From Nitrosarchaeum sp. (GTDB lineage: Archaea > Thermoproteota > Nitrososphaeria > Nitrososphaerales > Nitrosopumilaceae): a DNA stretch of 64,000 nucleotides. Positions 10,056 to 19,855 of this stretch are shown piece after piece (positions within the stretch are counted from its first letter, which is position 1; the number at the start of each line of letters is the position of its first letter). Below the pieces are notes generated by a model, which searched no databases, had not been told where the DNA came from, and was given only the letters and a program-made list of their open reading frames with translations. The position numbers and the translations under genes are program-made. The stretch spans positions 1 through 64,000 of the forward strand of contig NSIR01000004.1 of NCBI GenBank assembly GCA_002737445.1. The letters are read 5' to 3'.

Positions 10056-11177
10056 TTAAGCTATTTCGTTTCTAAGCTTTTTAGTGATTGTTACTTCTAC
10101 ATTGTCTAAAAGAATTATCATTTTACCTTTGTTTTCAATGAGATAATCTATTCCTCTATCTTTTAATCTGATTTTCCATAATCTTATTTCTCTGTGTTCT
10201 TCGAAAAATTGCTCAATCATTTGTTCTCCTGATTTTGTAGAATCTATGAATTCATCAAAAATTTCAATTATTTTTTCTATGTTCTCTTCTTCTATTGCCA
10301 CTCTTGCTGATTGTATGGCTTGACTAATTTCTTTTAAGTTTTTAATTGGCTTTGATAATTGTTTTTGTGATATTCCAAATAATCCTTTTTTATCTTTTCC
10401 CATTCTTTCTGCAACATCTGCAGTGAGATCATATATTGGAATTTTACTTAAACCATCTCGTTTTTCATGCTGAACAATTAATCCTTTTTCAAGTAATTTT
10501 CTTAGTGCATTTTCTGTATCTGCTTTATCTAGAAACGTTGTCCACACAATTGCTCCAATTGTATGGTACCCTTGTCTAATTGATTCCAATACCACCACTT
10601 CCATAATTCTTTTAAAACCTTCTTCAATTCTGACATTTCTGAAATCTTTATCTCTTATTGATTTTCTTGCATTTTTAACATCGATTTCAATTGAACGTTT
10701 GAGTGCTTCTAGTGATTCTGGAACTTGATTAACTAGTGAAAGAAAACATGCCTTGTTATACCATGCCATTCCATATGTTGGATCTGATTCTACTGCTTTT
10801 TCAACAGCATCTAATGCTTTCGCATAATTTTTTTGCTCATAATGTACTAGTGCTTTCAAATTCCAAGTTTCTGGATTTGTTACATCTATGTCTAAAATTT
10901 TATCATAAATCTTTAGTGCATCATTATACTCTTCTAAATGAAATCTGACATAGCCCAATTTTATTAAAGTCTCAATATTGTTTGGCTCAATTCTTAACGC
11001 TTGCTCAAAAATGACTGCTGCATCTTCAAGCTTTTCATCTGCCATGAGATTTACACCTTTTTTAAATAATTTTTTACGATTATAGTCTGGATCCACTAAT
11101 GATGTTTCTTCAACTGGATCAACAATTTTAGATTCTATCTTGTTTTCCTCTGTTTTTTTCTGGAATATCTTCTTCAC
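10056..11177 (-). CDS. TPR protein with winged-helix-like C-terminal region
   Basis: 373 residues. Residues about 35-170 hold three to four tetratricopeptide repeats (for example ALRIEPNNIETLIKLGYVRF and KAVESDPTYGMAWYNKACF), a protein-interaction scaffold. Residues about 195-270 look like a winged helix-turn-helix (TIGAIVWTTF, then ALRKLLEKGLIVQHEKRDG and YDLTADVAERMG), with a helical tail after it. It resembles a cytoplasmic regulator or adaptor. It is convergent with the rhodanese gene, the two stops being one base apart. Confidence 0.7.
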   Translation of the reverse strand: MKKIFQKKTEENKIESKIVDPVEETSLVDPDYNRKKLFKKGVNLMADEKLEDAAVIFEQALRIEPNNIETLIKLGYVRFHLEEYNDALKIYDKILDIDVTNPETWNLKALVHYEQKNYAKALDAVEKAVESDPTYGMAWYNKACFLSLVNQVPESLEALKRSIEIDVKNARKSIRDKDFRNVRIEEGFKRIMEVVVLESIRQGYHTIGAIVWTTFLDKADTENALRKLLEKGLIVQHEKRDGLSKIPIYDLTADVAERMGKDKKGLFGISQKQLSKPIKNLKEISQAIQSARVAIEEENIEKIIEIFDEFIDSTKSGEQMIEQFFEEHREIRLWKIRLKDRGIDYLIENKGKMIILLDNVEVTITKKLRNEIA

Positions 11178-11530
11178 TAGCTCAATCTTTCTATTATCTA
11201 GATAAATACCATACTGAATAGAATTTACTATGTGTTATCTTTAATGACTGACTTAAAATTTTACTTTAAAATCACTATCATAATTTGATTTTATCTAATG
11301 TCTGATAGATCTTGTAATATTTTATTTTACCAGTATTTTTAATTTTATTTCTGCATTTCTAACTTTTGTAATACTGTTAATTCATAAAAGTGTCTAAATT
11401 TAAGAATATTTTTTATTTTATCCTCTTTTGAATATTGCCTTTTTACCATTTTTGAGGCTAATTTTGATCTAGAAAAAAATGAATGATTTTGCACCAAATA
11501 TAGAAATACTTGATATCCCCACAATCGATT
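11178..11530. other. Divergent intergenic region
   Basis: About 350 bases between the divergent TPR and collagen-like genes. It is very AT-rich with runs of T, has no open frame of note and no clear hairpin. It should hold the promoters of both genes, but no single TATA box stands out. Confidence 0.5.
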
Positions 11531-13006
11531 ATGTCCAATCGCGAAAGATTAGAAATTCATGGCAAATCCCCATTTACACAATCTGGTATCTATGAGGTTG
11601 AAATCTTTATTTCTGATTCAAAACCTACTCCTGATAAAATTAAAAACAAAAAATTTCCTTCTTTATGGAAAGGACATTTTCATCTTAGAGTTAAAGATGG
11701 ATTATTTACAGAGACACTTGGGTCTGATGTTAACCCAATACCCTCTTCTGTCTACGACCTTGATAATGCTTGGATTATAGTAGTTGATTTATTTTCTTCA
11801 TTGCATTCTATTTTTAATGTCTTTTTTGAAAAATCATCAGATGAAAATAAATCTGAAAATATATCTAAAACTAAATTATCAAAACAAGCAGGTACTGTAA
11901 AAACAAATCCTGATTCTTTCAAGCCTTATGGGTATGGTGGTCCACAAGGTGACAAAGGTTCAACTGGCCCCCACGGCATATCTGGCGACAAAGGTCCACA
12001 AGGTGACAAAGGTTCATCTGGCGACAAAGGTTTACCTGGCATTCAGGGAGTTCCTGGTGACAAAGGCGACAAAGGTCCACAAGGTGACAAAGGTACACTT
12101 GGAGAAAAAGGAATTACTGGTGACAAAGGCGATAAAGGTGACAAAGGCATTTCAGGTCCACCTGGTGACAAAGGTGACAAAGGACTTACAGGTTCATCTG
12201 GCGATAAAGGTCCAGATGGATTAAGAGGTCCACTTGGCCCACAAGGTGACAAAGGACTTACAGGTTCATCTGGTGATAAAGGTCAAATTGGTTTACGTGG
12301 AGTTCCTGGTGACAAAGGCGATAAAGGTCCACAAGGTGTAGTAGGCGATAAAGGCATAACTGGTCCTGCTGGTTCATCTGGTGATAAAGGTCCAACTGGA
12401 CAATATGGTATTCAAGGTGACAAAGGATTACAAGGTCCATCCGGAGAAAAAGGTCCACAAGGGCCACTTGGTCTTTTAGGTGATAGGGGTCCAAGAGGTC
12501 CTGAAGGTCCATTAGGTGATAAAGGTCCACAAGGCCCACAAGGCCCTGCTGGCGCAAAAGGATTGACTGGTGTGCCTGGTCCAGAAGGTGAAAAAGGAGA
12601 AAAAGGTCCTCTTGGATTACAAGGCGACAAAGGACTTACTGGTCAATTAGGTCCATTAGGCGATAAAGGTCCACAAGGTCCACAAGGTCCACAAGGTGAA
12701 CGAGGTTTATCCGGTCCATCCGGAGAAAAAGGATCTCAGGGTCCACAAGGAATTCAAGGCACACAAGGTGAACGAGGTCCAACAGGTCCATTTGGTCCAC
12801 ATGGTGAAACTGGTCCAACAGGAGAACAGGGGCCTATCGGATCTATGGGTCCAAGAGGTCCGCCTGGTCCACCTGGAGAAAAAGGTTTAGCTGGTGGAAT
12901 GTCTATGGAGCAAAAAGCACTATTCAAAGATCTTTTAGAAATTTTGATTAATAAAAATATCATTAGCACTGAAGAACAAATTAAATTAATGAGTTATCTT
13001 TACTAA
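11531..13006 (+). CDS. Collagen-like protein
   Basis: 491 residues from the ATG at 11531; a TTG at 11510 would add 7. Three parts are visible. Residues 1-105 form a beta-rich head with [20 protein letters not shown] and [12 protein letters not shown], which resembles the head domain preceding repeats or tail-fibre domains in bacterial surface proteins. Residues 137-454 are 106 uninterrupted Gly-X-Y triplets dominated by GDK, GPQ, GEK and GLT. Residues 455-491 are a helical end ([18 protein letters not shown]) that could act as a trimerisation foot. There is no signal peptide, no membrane segment and no Cys. The Lys-Gly-Asp pattern provides inter-chain salt bridges known to stabilise prokaryotic collagens without hydroxyproline. 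Role unknown. Confidence 0.88.
   Translation: MSNRERLEIHGKSPFTQSGIYEVEIFISDSKPTPDKIKNKKFPSLWKGHFHLRVKDGLFTETLGSDVNPIPSSVYDLDNAWIIVVDLFSSLHSIFNVFFEKSSDENKSENISKTKLSKQAGTVKTNPDSFKPYGYGGPQGDKGSTGPHGISGDKGPQGDKGSSGDKGLPGIQGVPGDKGDKGPQGDKGTLGEKGITGDKGDKGDKGISGPPGDKGDKGLTGSSGDKGPDGLRGPLGPQGDKGLTGSSGDKGQIGLRGVPGDKGDKGPQGVVGDKGITGPAGSSGDKGPTGQYGIQGDKGLQGPSGEKGPQGPLGLLGDRGPRGPEGPLGDKGPQGPQGPAGAKGLTGVPGPEGEKGEKGPLGLQGDKGLTGQLGPLGDKGPQGPQGPQGERGLSGPSGEKGSQGPQGIQGTQGERGPTGPFGPHGETGPTGEQGPIGSMGPRGPPGPPGEKGLAGGMSMEQKALFKDLLEILINKNIISTEEQIKLMSYLY
11939..12892 (+). repeat. Gly-X-Y coding repeat, 106 triplets
   Basis: A 9-base periodic region built from GGT-N3-N3, with frequent ggtgacaaaggt and ggtccacaaggt units. 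It is not made of long identical units, so it has drifted while keeping every Gly. It generates spurious long frames on both strands, which are left out. Confidence 0.9.
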
Positions 13007-13028
13007 TGATAAAAAGTGTGAATTATCG

Positions 13029-13313
13029 ATGACTGAAACCCCCGAAAAAATAGAATTTAAAATGTTGGATTACAAACGTATTGAAAATGATTTTGTATCA
13101 TTTGAATTAGAAGACGGTACAATTGTAAAAGTGAAAGTTGATTTAGATAGAGTGGGTAAGGCTCTTAATTTTCAAAATCCTGACGGCACTCCACACTATG
13201 CGATTAACACTTCTGTAAAGTTATCTATCACTCCACCTGACAAGAAATTCACCGTACAAAAAAATAATTTAAAAGAAAAGAATTCACAACCCCCAGATCA
13301 AATGTTTAGCTAA
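13029..13313 (+). CDS. Small uncharacterised protein next to the collagen-like gene
   Basis: 94 residues starting at ATG 13029, 22 bases after the collagen-like stop, so probably co-transcribed. Residues 10-75 look like a small beta-barrel (DFVSFELEDGTIVKVKVDLD and NTSVKLSITPPDKKF), followed by a Lys/Asn/Gln-rich tail. No family is recognised. The tight spacing suggests it works with the collagen-like protein. Confidence 0.6.
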   Translation: MTETPEKIEFKMLDYKRIENDFVSFELEDGTIVKVKVDLDRVGKALNFQNPDGTPHYAINTSVKLSITPPDKKFTVQKNNLKEKNSQPPDQMFS

Positions 13314-13669
13314 ATTTACAAATTTAATTAAAAAAATAAAAACAATCATTCTATGTTCATAATTGTTAATTTTTAATGGTATTATCGTTTTCTTGGATCT
13401 GCTTTACTTCCTGAAGATATGTATGACAATCTTTTTTACAGAACTATATTTAGATACAATTTTTCTTTTTGTTGCCATTATAATTTATATTATTTTATAT
13501 TCAAATTTTTCAAAATCATATTTTTTCATTAAATATTTTATTTTTCCTATATTTTATGCCTAAATAAAATCATTTTTGGATGATAGAACCATATTTTAGT
13601 TTATTTTTATGTGATTTATTTGTAAATTAATTTTTAATCCTGATCTATTTAATTTCTAAAAGTAAAAAA
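13314..13669. other. AT-rich intergenic region
   Basis: Between convergent genes. It holds T-rich and A-rich runs of the kind that end archaeal transcripts. A hydrophobic frame at 13363-13563 is judged to be a by-product of base composition. Confidence 0.45.
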
Positions 13670-14779
13670 TTATGCCCCTCGTAATTTGATTATAGTTAAA
13701 ACATCTTCATCCTGCACAATGTGATCCAATCCTACTCGCTGTCCTCCGAATTTTACGCTTTTCCCCCATATCAGTCCATATCTAAATTGCTTTTTCATAC
13801 TTCGATGCAATTTATTACAAATGTCTTCTACTGAATCCCCCTCCCTTGCAATCAATGGTTCGACGAAATCTGCTTGACCTCCTTTTGGTCTCAGATATAT
13901 TCTAATAAAATTAAGTTTATCGTAAATTTTTTCTTTTAACAATTCTATGTTTATCTCTGAATTTGCTGAAACTTCAATTACCTCTGATTTTATTTTTGTT
14001 TTTAAATCTTCCAAGAATTCCCTATTTACTAGATCTATTTTATTTAAAATTGTGAGTGATTTTGAATAACTAATATTTCCTGCAATATGATCTGCCAATT
14101 GCTCTGATGTAATGTCTTCTCGAATTACTACTCTGGCACTAACTAAACCGTAAATATGTAAAATATCTTTAAGATGTTGTTCTGAAATTTTTGTTAATTT
14201 TACTTGTTGTGCAACTGCAATTCCCCCCATAGGTGATTTTTCAATTGTGATATTTGGAGGTAATTTATTTAATCTTATTCCTATGTTTCCTAATTCATTC
14301 ACCAACACATCTTCATGAAATGGTTGAAACACATCTAGCATCAATAAAACTAAATCTGCTGATCTTGCAACTGATAATATTCTTTTACCTAAACCTTTTC
14401 CACTTGAGGCGCCTTTGATAATCCCTGGCAAATCTAAAACTTGAATTTTGGCTCCTCTATAATCCATCATTCCTGGAACTACTGTTAAAGTTGTAAATTG
14501 ATAAGCTGCAACTGCCGACTTTGCATCTGTTAATTTATTTAACAGAGTAGATTTTCCAACACTTGGTAGTCCAATAAACACCACTGTGGCGTCCCCTGCC
14601 CGTCTAACATCAAATCCATCTGTCTTAACCCCGCTTTTTTGAATTTCTTTATCTTCTTGTTCCCGTTTTAATTTCGCAATTTTTGCTTTTAGTATGCCTA
14701 TGTGGTGATTTGTGGCTTTATTGATCTGAGTTTTTGCCATTTCGTCTTGAATCGCTTTAATTTTTTCAGGAATTCCCAA
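13670..14779 (-). CDS. DRG-family GTP-binding protein
   Basis: 369 residues, the full length of archaeal and eukaryotic DRG proteins of the Obg-HflX group. A basic helical N-terminus (to about residue 45) precedes the G domain: G1 GLPSVGKST near residue 70, G3 DLPG near residue 116, and G4 NKID near residue 245. The C-terminal TGS domain covers about 290-369 (RIYLRPKGG and onward). DRG GTPases associate with ribosomes and translation. The neighbouring genes give no operon clue. Confidence 0.92.
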   Translation of the reverse strand: MGIPEKIKAIQDEMAKTQINKATNHHIGILKAKIAKLKREQEDKEIQKSGVKTDGFDVRRAGDATVVFIGLPSVGKSTLLNKLTDAKSAVAAYQFTTLTVVPGMMDYRGAKIQVLDLPGIIKGASSGKGLGKRILSVARSADLVLLMLDVFQPFHEDVLVNELGNIGIRLNKLPPNITIEKSPMGGIAVAQQVKLTKISEQHLKDILHIYGLVSARVVIREDITSEQLADHIAGNISYSKSLTILNKIDLVNREFLEDLKTKIKSEVIEVSANSEINIELLKEKIYDKLNFIRIYLRPKGGQADFVEPLIAREGDSVEDICNKLHRSMKKQFRYGLIWGKSVKFGGQRVGLDHIVQDEDVLTIIKLRGA

Positions 14780-14917
14780 ATCTATTCAATCTTTAACTGA
14801 ACTCTTTCAAATAAAATCCTATGATTTTTCTTTTATGTTCTCTTTACTTGATAATTATAATTTTATGCATGATTTTACATACGTTAGTATTTAAGATTGT
14901 AAATCATAAAGTAATTC

Positions 14918-15013
14918 TTGGTTACTTGTGATAAATGTTATCATGAACATCATGATCAATGTATGGGAAAAGCAGGAATGTTTGATTGTGAATGCAAATG
15001 TGTGAAACAATGA
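14918..15013 (+). CDS. Tiny Cys/His-rich protein
   Basis: 31 residues from a TTG at 14918, preceded by an in-frame stop. It contains CDKC, HEHH, a further Cys and a closing CECKC, so 6 Cys and 3 His in 31 residues. Such density is very unlikely in random AT-rich DNA and predicts a metal-binding knob. The style matches the microprotein at 47803-47937. It is too short for family assignment. Confidence 0.5.
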   Translation: MVTCDKCYHEHHDQCMGKAGMFDCECKCVKQ

Positions 15014-15089
15014 ATTATTTGCACTAACCCCTTATCTTTATTTTTTTGATTATTCTTTGCTTTAAATTACAATGAATTTTTAGTAATTT

Positions 15090-15227
15090 ATGCCTCAATT
15101 ACAAATAACTGCTGAAACAATGACTAGGATAAAGACTATTACTGGAATTAGCCATGTTCGCGATGGTGATTTCATGGTAAATGAATTGATCGATATTTTA
15201 GAACGAAAAATCAGAGAAAGACGTTAA
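15090..15227 (+). CDS. Small ribbon-helix-like or helical protein
   Basis: 45 residues from ATG 15090. It has a short beta-like start (MPQLQITAETMTRIK), then GISHVRDGDFMVNELIDIL and a basic end (ERKIRERR). The shape resembles a ribbon-helix-helix DNA-binding unit, though this is inference. It lies 28 bases upstream of the next gene on the same strand. Confidence 0.55.
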   Translation: MPQLQITAETMTRIKTITGISHVRDGDFMVNELIDILERKIRERR

Positions 15228-15255
15228 TCATACCCTCTTTGATATATTATTCAGT

Positions 15256-15543
15256 ATGATTGCCGCTATAATTATACCACTTTTTATCTCTCTTACAATT
15301 GGATTGATTGGATATCTGAGTTATAGATTTATTATTTTTGATTATTTATGTAATCGAACTGTTAATTTAACTTTAAAAAAATACGATATTAAAAAAACAC
15401 AGTATCAAATAATAAAAGAATTTTATGAAAAAAATCACTCTCAAATATCTGATAAAAAAATTCTACATCTTACTAAAAAATACAGACAAAAAGAACCTGA
15501 AAAGTTTCTTACAATGTATGATTTTATTAGAGATAATTCCTAA
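15256..15543 (+). CDS. Small membrane-anchored protein
   Basis: 95 residues with one N-terminal transmembrane segment (about residues 3-29, IIIPLFISLTIGLIGYLSY) and a highly basic helical cytoplasmic tail rich in Lys, Tyr and Gln. No recognised domain. Convergent with the SPFH gene. Confidence 0.6.
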   Translation: MIAAIIIPLFISLTIGLIGYLSYRFIIFDYLCNRTVNLTLKKYDIKKTQYQIIKEFYEKNHSQISDKKILHLTKKYRQKEPEKFLTMYDFIRDNS

Positions 15544-15562
15544 ACTTTAAAAAAATCTTACA

Positions 15563-16429
15563 CTATGGCTCTCTTGGTATCTGAATAAATGGTGTAGCGC
15601 CCTCACCTCCTACCACCATTGGCAATTTACCATCCCATGACTGTATTTTGAGCCATTCTAGATAATTTGGATTTTCTGCCAATGCTCCATTGATTATTTT
15701 AATTGCCTCAGCTTCACCACTTGCTTCTGCGACATTTGCAGCAGCTATACCTTTTGCCTGTTGCTCTTGTTGTCTTGCTTCAACTTCAATTCTTCTAAGG
15801 TCATTTTCAGCTTTGAGTGCTTTTTGTTCAGCTTCTACTTTAGATTCAATGGCTTGTGCAAATAGTGGTGAAAATTGAAAATCTGTAATTGAAATTGCAT
15901 CTGTATTGATATTGTAAGGATTAAGACGGGCGGTAATTTGTGTCTCTATATCTGTTTTTACTAGAGGTCTTTTTGTGATCAATTCTTCTGCATTATATTT
16001 TGCAGTTATTTGCTTGACTACTTCTTCTACTGCTGGCTGAATGATTCTACTTTCATAATCCGGTCCAACTTTACCATACAAAATATTCACTGAATTTGCA
16101 GAAGCGTGATAATTGACTGTAACCTCAGTTGTTACCGTCTGAAGATCCTTTGAAGCACCGGATGTTCCTTTTACGAATTTAAGGGTTCTAACTTCCATGT
16201 TTATGACTTTATCTGCAAATGGTGTCACAAAATGCAATCCTTCCTCTAAAGGTGGACTAGTGGTATCGACTGCACTCCAGTGTAGTAAAACTCCCCTATT
16301 ACCAGCTTCTACTATTTGTACTGATGCTGATGAAATTACTGCGATTACTATAATTGTGATTATGCCAACAATTAGTAACTTGGCTTTTCCAAAATTTACA
16401 TCCATTGGTGGTTGCTGATATTTTGACAC
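15563..16429 (-). CDS. SPFH/Band 7 (prohibitin-like) membrane protein
   Basis: 288 residues. One N-terminal membrane anchor covers about 18-38, followed by the SPFH domain (VEAGNRGVLLHWSAVD, PLEEGLHFVTPF, VTTEVTVNYH) to about residue 190. A long Ala/Glu-rich helix follows (VEAEQKALKAENDL to GEAEAIKIINGAL) and drives oligomerisation. The layout and length fit prohibitin more than stomatin. These proteins form ring-like scaffolds that organise the membrane or protect membrane proteases; no protease gene is adjacent. Confidence 0.9.
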   Translation of the reverse strand: MSKYQQPPMDVNFGKAKLLIVGIITIIVIAVISSASVQIVEAGNRGVLLHWSAVDTTSPPLEEGLHFVTPFADKVINMEVRTLKFVKGTSGASKDLQTVTTEVTVNYHASANSVNILYGKVGPDYESRIIQPAVEEVVKQITAKYNAEELITKRPLVKTDIETQITARLNPYNINTDAISITDFQFSPLFAQAIESKVEAEQKALKAENDLRRIEVEARQQEQQAKGIAAANVAEASGEAEAIKIINGALAENPNYLEWLKIQSWDGKLPMVVGGEGATPFIQIPREP

Positions 16430-16574
16430 ACAAATTTATTCTATTTACTATACTTATATGATGCTATACTAACAAAAATCATTTTAATCAGTACGTGGTA
16501 ATTTATTTTTAATCACGATTTTAATTTATTAATAAAATGACAATGATGAAATAGTTCTAAATGAAAATTAGATT

Positions 16575-17003
16575 ATGGTTGAAGATGGATTTATGTGGAT
16601 TTATTTGGTATTCCTTTTAATTCCATTATCTAGAATAGTGCCACGTTTACTAAAAAAATGGAAATCAAAGAATTCTGATATTTCACAACAATTACCTAAT
16701 GATCAATTCCAATTTTCCAATAATACTATATCTGAATCCGCACGGGAGCCACCTATAGCACGATCTCAAAGTGACTCAAAGCCTGCATCCATTGACATGC
16801 TGGTTCTAGGTGAAATCAATCATGGCACAAAATTTTTTAATTCAATTCAAAACAAATTGGGTATTGATACTGATTCTCTTAATTCTGTTTTAGAAGATTT
16901 GGAAAATCATGGATTGATTCGAGTTGAACAAAAACAAGGTCTTTTTGGTTCAAAAATAGAGTTACATGTTACAGATAAAGGACTCAAAAAGTTTTATTCC
17001 TAA
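16575..17003 (+). CDS. Membrane-anchored winged-helix protein
   Basis: 142 residues. A single N-terminal hydrophobic segment (about 6-24, MWIYLVFLLIPLSRIV) is followed by a basic stretch and a flexible Ser/Pro/Gln linker to about residue 75. The C-terminal 65 residues form a winged helix: DSLNSVLEDLENHGLIRV then the wing KQGLFGSKIELHVTDKG. The layout suggests a DNA-binding regulator tethered to the membrane, but the DNA target is unknown. Confidence 0.65.
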   Translation: MVEDGFMWIYLVFLLIPLSRIVPRLLKKWKSKNSDISQQLPNDQFQFSNNTISESAREPPIARSQSDSKPASIDMLVLGEINHGTKFFNSIQNKLGIDTDSLNSVLEDLENHGLIRVEQKQGLFGSKIELHVTDKGLKKFYS

Positions 17004-17183
17004 TTGTCCTTACAAATTATGATGTTTGATTTTTGCTAATTCTATTACCTTCTAATTTTTTACATTATAATTTGTGATGATGACTACAAAATTATTGATT
17101 TTTATGTATTTTGTATTGTTTTTTGTTGATTCAAGCAAGAAATTACACGTAGCAAATATTATTCGGTTCCAAAAATAATATGT

Positions 17184-17879
17184 ATGAAACGTAAAACATT
17201 TGCTGTAGACATTGATGGAACTATAACTGAAAATGGGGCTGGACGAATTAATTTGGATGCTCTTACTGCCTTAAGACATATGACGAATATTGGACATAAC
17301 GTAATTTTTGTAACTGGTAGGTCATCTGTTGAAGCATACATGCTGTCTGTTTTTGGAGGAACAACAAAAATCGCTGTAGGTGAAAATGGTGGCAGTATAA
17401 CTCTCAGTACAAATGAGCATATTTTACTTGGCAATTTACAAGAATGTCAGCATGCATTTCAAATTATAAAAAAAGAGATTGATAATGTTGTCGAAAAATC
17501 TGTTTTTCCACGAATGACTGAGATAGTATTAGAAAGAACATTTGATTTAGAATTGGCCAAACAATTAGTTTTAGACAAAAATTTGGATGTTTTACTTTCA
17601 GACAGTCAATATGCATTTCATATAAATTCACACGGAATAGACAAAGGTACCGGATTTCAAGAAATTATGAAAAGATTGTCAATTTCCAGTGAGGATGTAA
17701 TTGCAATAGGTGACAGTGAAACTGATATTCCGTTATTTAAAATTGCAAAAACAAGTATTGCACTTGGAAATTCTTCAGAACATGTAAAATCTAGCGCAAC
17801 AATGACAATGTCTGCTAAATCTGGTGATGGCGTTATAGAAGCACTAGATAAATTAGCATCTAAATTATCTGAGATATAG
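17184..17879 (+). CDS. Phosphoglycolate phosphatase-like HAD enzyme
   Basis: 231 residues, matching the archaeal phosphoglycolate phosphatase group (HAD type IIB, Cof-like). Motif I is AVDIDGTITE near residue 8, motif II is VTGRS near residue 48, the lysine of motif III lies near GIDKGTG at about 153, and the metal-binding motif IV is GDSETDIPLF near residue 174. It would salvage 2-phosphoglycolate. The argS start follows after two bases, so the two are one operon. Substrate assignment is by family resemblance only. Confidence 0.75.
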   Translation: MKRKTFAVDIDGTITENGAGRINLDALTALRHMTNIGHNVIFVTGRSSVEAYMLSVFGGTTKIAVGENGGSITLSTNEHILLGNLQECQHAFQIIKKEIDNVVEKSVFPRMTEIVLERTFDLELAKQLVLDKNLDVLLSDSQYAFHINSHGIDKGTGFQEIMKRLSISSEDVIAIGDSETDIPLFKIAKTSIALGNSSEHVKSSATMTMSAKSGDGVIEALDKLASKLSEI

Positions 17880-17881
17880 AC

Positions 17882-19768
17882 TTGTCATTTAAATTATTGA
17901 TAGATGAAATTGATAATAATATCCATAAAATATTGGATGATCTATCTGTATCTGATATTTTATTTTCAGTAGAGCCCGCAAAACCCGGATTTGGTGATGT
18001 GAGTTCAAATGTTTCATTTTTACTTGGTAAACACTTTAAGAAAAATCCTAAAGAAATTGCTGATATGTTGTCTGAAAAATATAATCAATTACAATCTACT
18101 CTTGTGTCTAATGTAGAATCGCACCCATCTGGCTATCTTAATTTTTTTGCAAATTGGGAAAAACTGAATCAACTTATTTTATCTGAATCTAATTTAGATT
18201 ATTATGGCTCAGTTGATCTTGGAAAAAATTCTATCATTGTAGTAGAACATACAAGTGTTAATCCGAACAAAGCTCTTCACATTGGTCATATACGTAATAT
18301 TGTTTTAGGCGACACGATATCTAGAATTCTAAAAAAAGCTAACTACAAAGTAAATGTGCTCAACTATGTTGATGATTCTGGTCTTCAAGTGGCAGATATT
18401 ATTGTAGGTTTTAGACATTTAGGATTTGCTCAAGACCCTCCAAATGAAAAAAAGTTCGATCATTACTGTGGTGATGATATTTATGTTAAAACTACTGAAA
18501 AATATGAACAAGATCCTAGTTTGGAAAATATCCGAAAAAATATTTTAAAAGAATTAGAAGATGGAACTTCTGAAATTGCTCAGTTTGCTGATAAAATCAC
18601 GCGACGTGTTTTAGAAAATCAGATTGAAACTTGTTGGAATTTAGGTGTATATTATGACTGCCTGAATTTTGAATCTCAGATAATTCGTTCAGGACTATGG
18701 AATCAAATCTTTGAAAAATTAAAAGAAATGAATCTCATAGAATTTGAAAACAACGGTAAAAACATTGGCTGTTGGGTGATAAGAGGTGAAAACAATGACG
18801 AGGATAAGGTACTTGTAAGAAGTAATGGAACTGCAACATATATCGCAAAAGATATTCCATATGCTGCATGGAAATTGGGATTAGTGAATGATCCATTTAA
18901 CTATGAAAAATATGACAAATTACAGCCTGATAATCATATTCTTTGGCAAACCACTTTGGTACCAAATAATAATTTTAAACAAAATTTCATTGGTGAAAAA
19001 GTAATCACTGTAATTGATTCTCGGCAAGACAGACTCCAAAAAATCATTACAACCATAATGTCTAAATTTAAATCCAAACAGGATGTTTACATTCATCTTG
19101 GGTATGAATCAGTTACACTAAGCGCTGACACTGCAAAAACACTTGGCTTAAACACGGATGGCAAACAAGCTCAAATGTCTGGCAGAAAAGGTCTCTATGT
19201 TAATGCTGATTCTGTTTATGATTTATTAAAAAATAAAACTACTGATGAAATTAGACGAAGACATCCAGAAATGTCTGATTTTGAAATCAAACAAATTGCA
19301 CATCATATCTCTGTTGGAACTTTACGTTATGAAATGATAAAGCAGGATTTGGACAAGATGATTACATTTGATTTGACAAAATCACTGAGTTTGGATGGTG
19401 ATACTGCACCATACATTCAATATGCTTTTGCACGAGCATCAAGGATAATTGAAAAATCTACACGTATTCCATCAATCGATATAGACTTTTCTTTATTAAA
19501 TGATCAATTTGAAATAAATCTAATCAAAACAATTGGATTGTTTGATATGCATGTCATGGATGCTGCCAAAAATTTATCTCCCAAAGTTATAGCAAGATAT
19601 TGCCATGATCTAGCCGTATCTTTTAATTCATTTTATGAACATGTAAAAGTAATTGATCTAGGTAATGAAAAATTAGAAAATTCTAGATTATGCATTGTAA
19701 ATTCATTTAAGCTAACACTTGAAAAAGCACTTGAATTATTAGGTATTACCGCTCCTGATAAAATGTAG
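17882..19768 (+). CDS. argS: Arginyl-tRNA synthetase
   Basis: 628 residues, a class I synthetase of normal length. An N-terminal additional domain (residues 1-100) is followed by the HIGH signature in NPNKALHIGHIRN near residue 133, a KMSK equivalent as QMSGRKG near residue 433, and the DALR anticodon domain at the C-terminus (YIQYAFARASRI, then the last 120 residues). It charges tRNA-Arg. It starts at a TTG two bases after the preceding gene, implying coupled translation. Confidence 0.95.
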   Translation: MSFKLLIDEIDNNIHKILDDLSVSDILFSVEPAKPGFGDVSSNVSFLLGKHFKKNPKEIADMLSEKYNQLQSTLVSNVESHPSGYLNFFANWEKLNQLILSESNLDYYGSVDLGKNSIIVVEHTSVNPNKALHIGHIRNIVLGDTISRILKKANYKVNVLNYVDDSGLQVADIIVGFRHLGFAQDPPNEKKFDHYCGDDIYVKTTEKYEQDPSLENIRKNILKELEDGTSEIAQFADKITRRVLENQIETCWNLGVYYDCLNFESQIIRSGLWNQIFEKLKEMNLIEFENNGKNIGCWVIRGENNDEDKVLVRSNGTATYIAKDIPYAAWKLGLVNDPFNYEKYDKLQPDNHILWQTTLVPNNNFKQNFIGEKVITVIDSRQDRLQKIITTIMSKFKSKQDVYIHLGYESVTLSADTAKTLGLNTDGKQAQMSGRKGLYVNADSVYDLLKNKTTDEIRRRHPEMSDFEIKQIAHHISVGTLRYEMIKQDLDKMITFDLTKSLSLDGDTAPYIQYAFARASRIIEKSTRIPSIDIDFSLLNDQFEINLIKTIGLFDMHVMDAAKNLSPKVIARYCHDLAVSFNSFYEHVKVIDLGNEKLENSRLCIVNSFKLTLEKALELLGITAPDKM

Positions 19769-19855
19769 TTTTTTATAATATTTGAATACAAATTTAATAT
19801 TTTGATTTATGGAAAAACACTGTAAATTACTATTGGATAATTTATAAAAAAATGA

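Noticed and set aside
11939-12892. Repeats resembling a CRISPR array
   Set aside because: The units are short, unequal and in frame with a coding sequence; no spacers and no cas genes are present.
11559-12969. Many long frames on both strands within the collagen-like gene
   Set aside because: They arise from the 9-base periodicity of the Gly-X-Y code; none has a head or foot domain or independent start signal.
13363-13563. Hydrophobic 66-codon frame and a nearby protein-like stretch
   Set aside because: AT-rich composition alone yields Phe/Ile/Tyr-rich frames; there is no convincing start and no conserved pattern. A decayed fragment cannot be excluded.
17077-17178. 33-codon frame with a membrane-like stretch ahead of the phosphoglycolate phosphatase gene
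   Set aside because: Low complexity AT-rich hydrophobic residues; plausible as spacer and promoter of the next gene.
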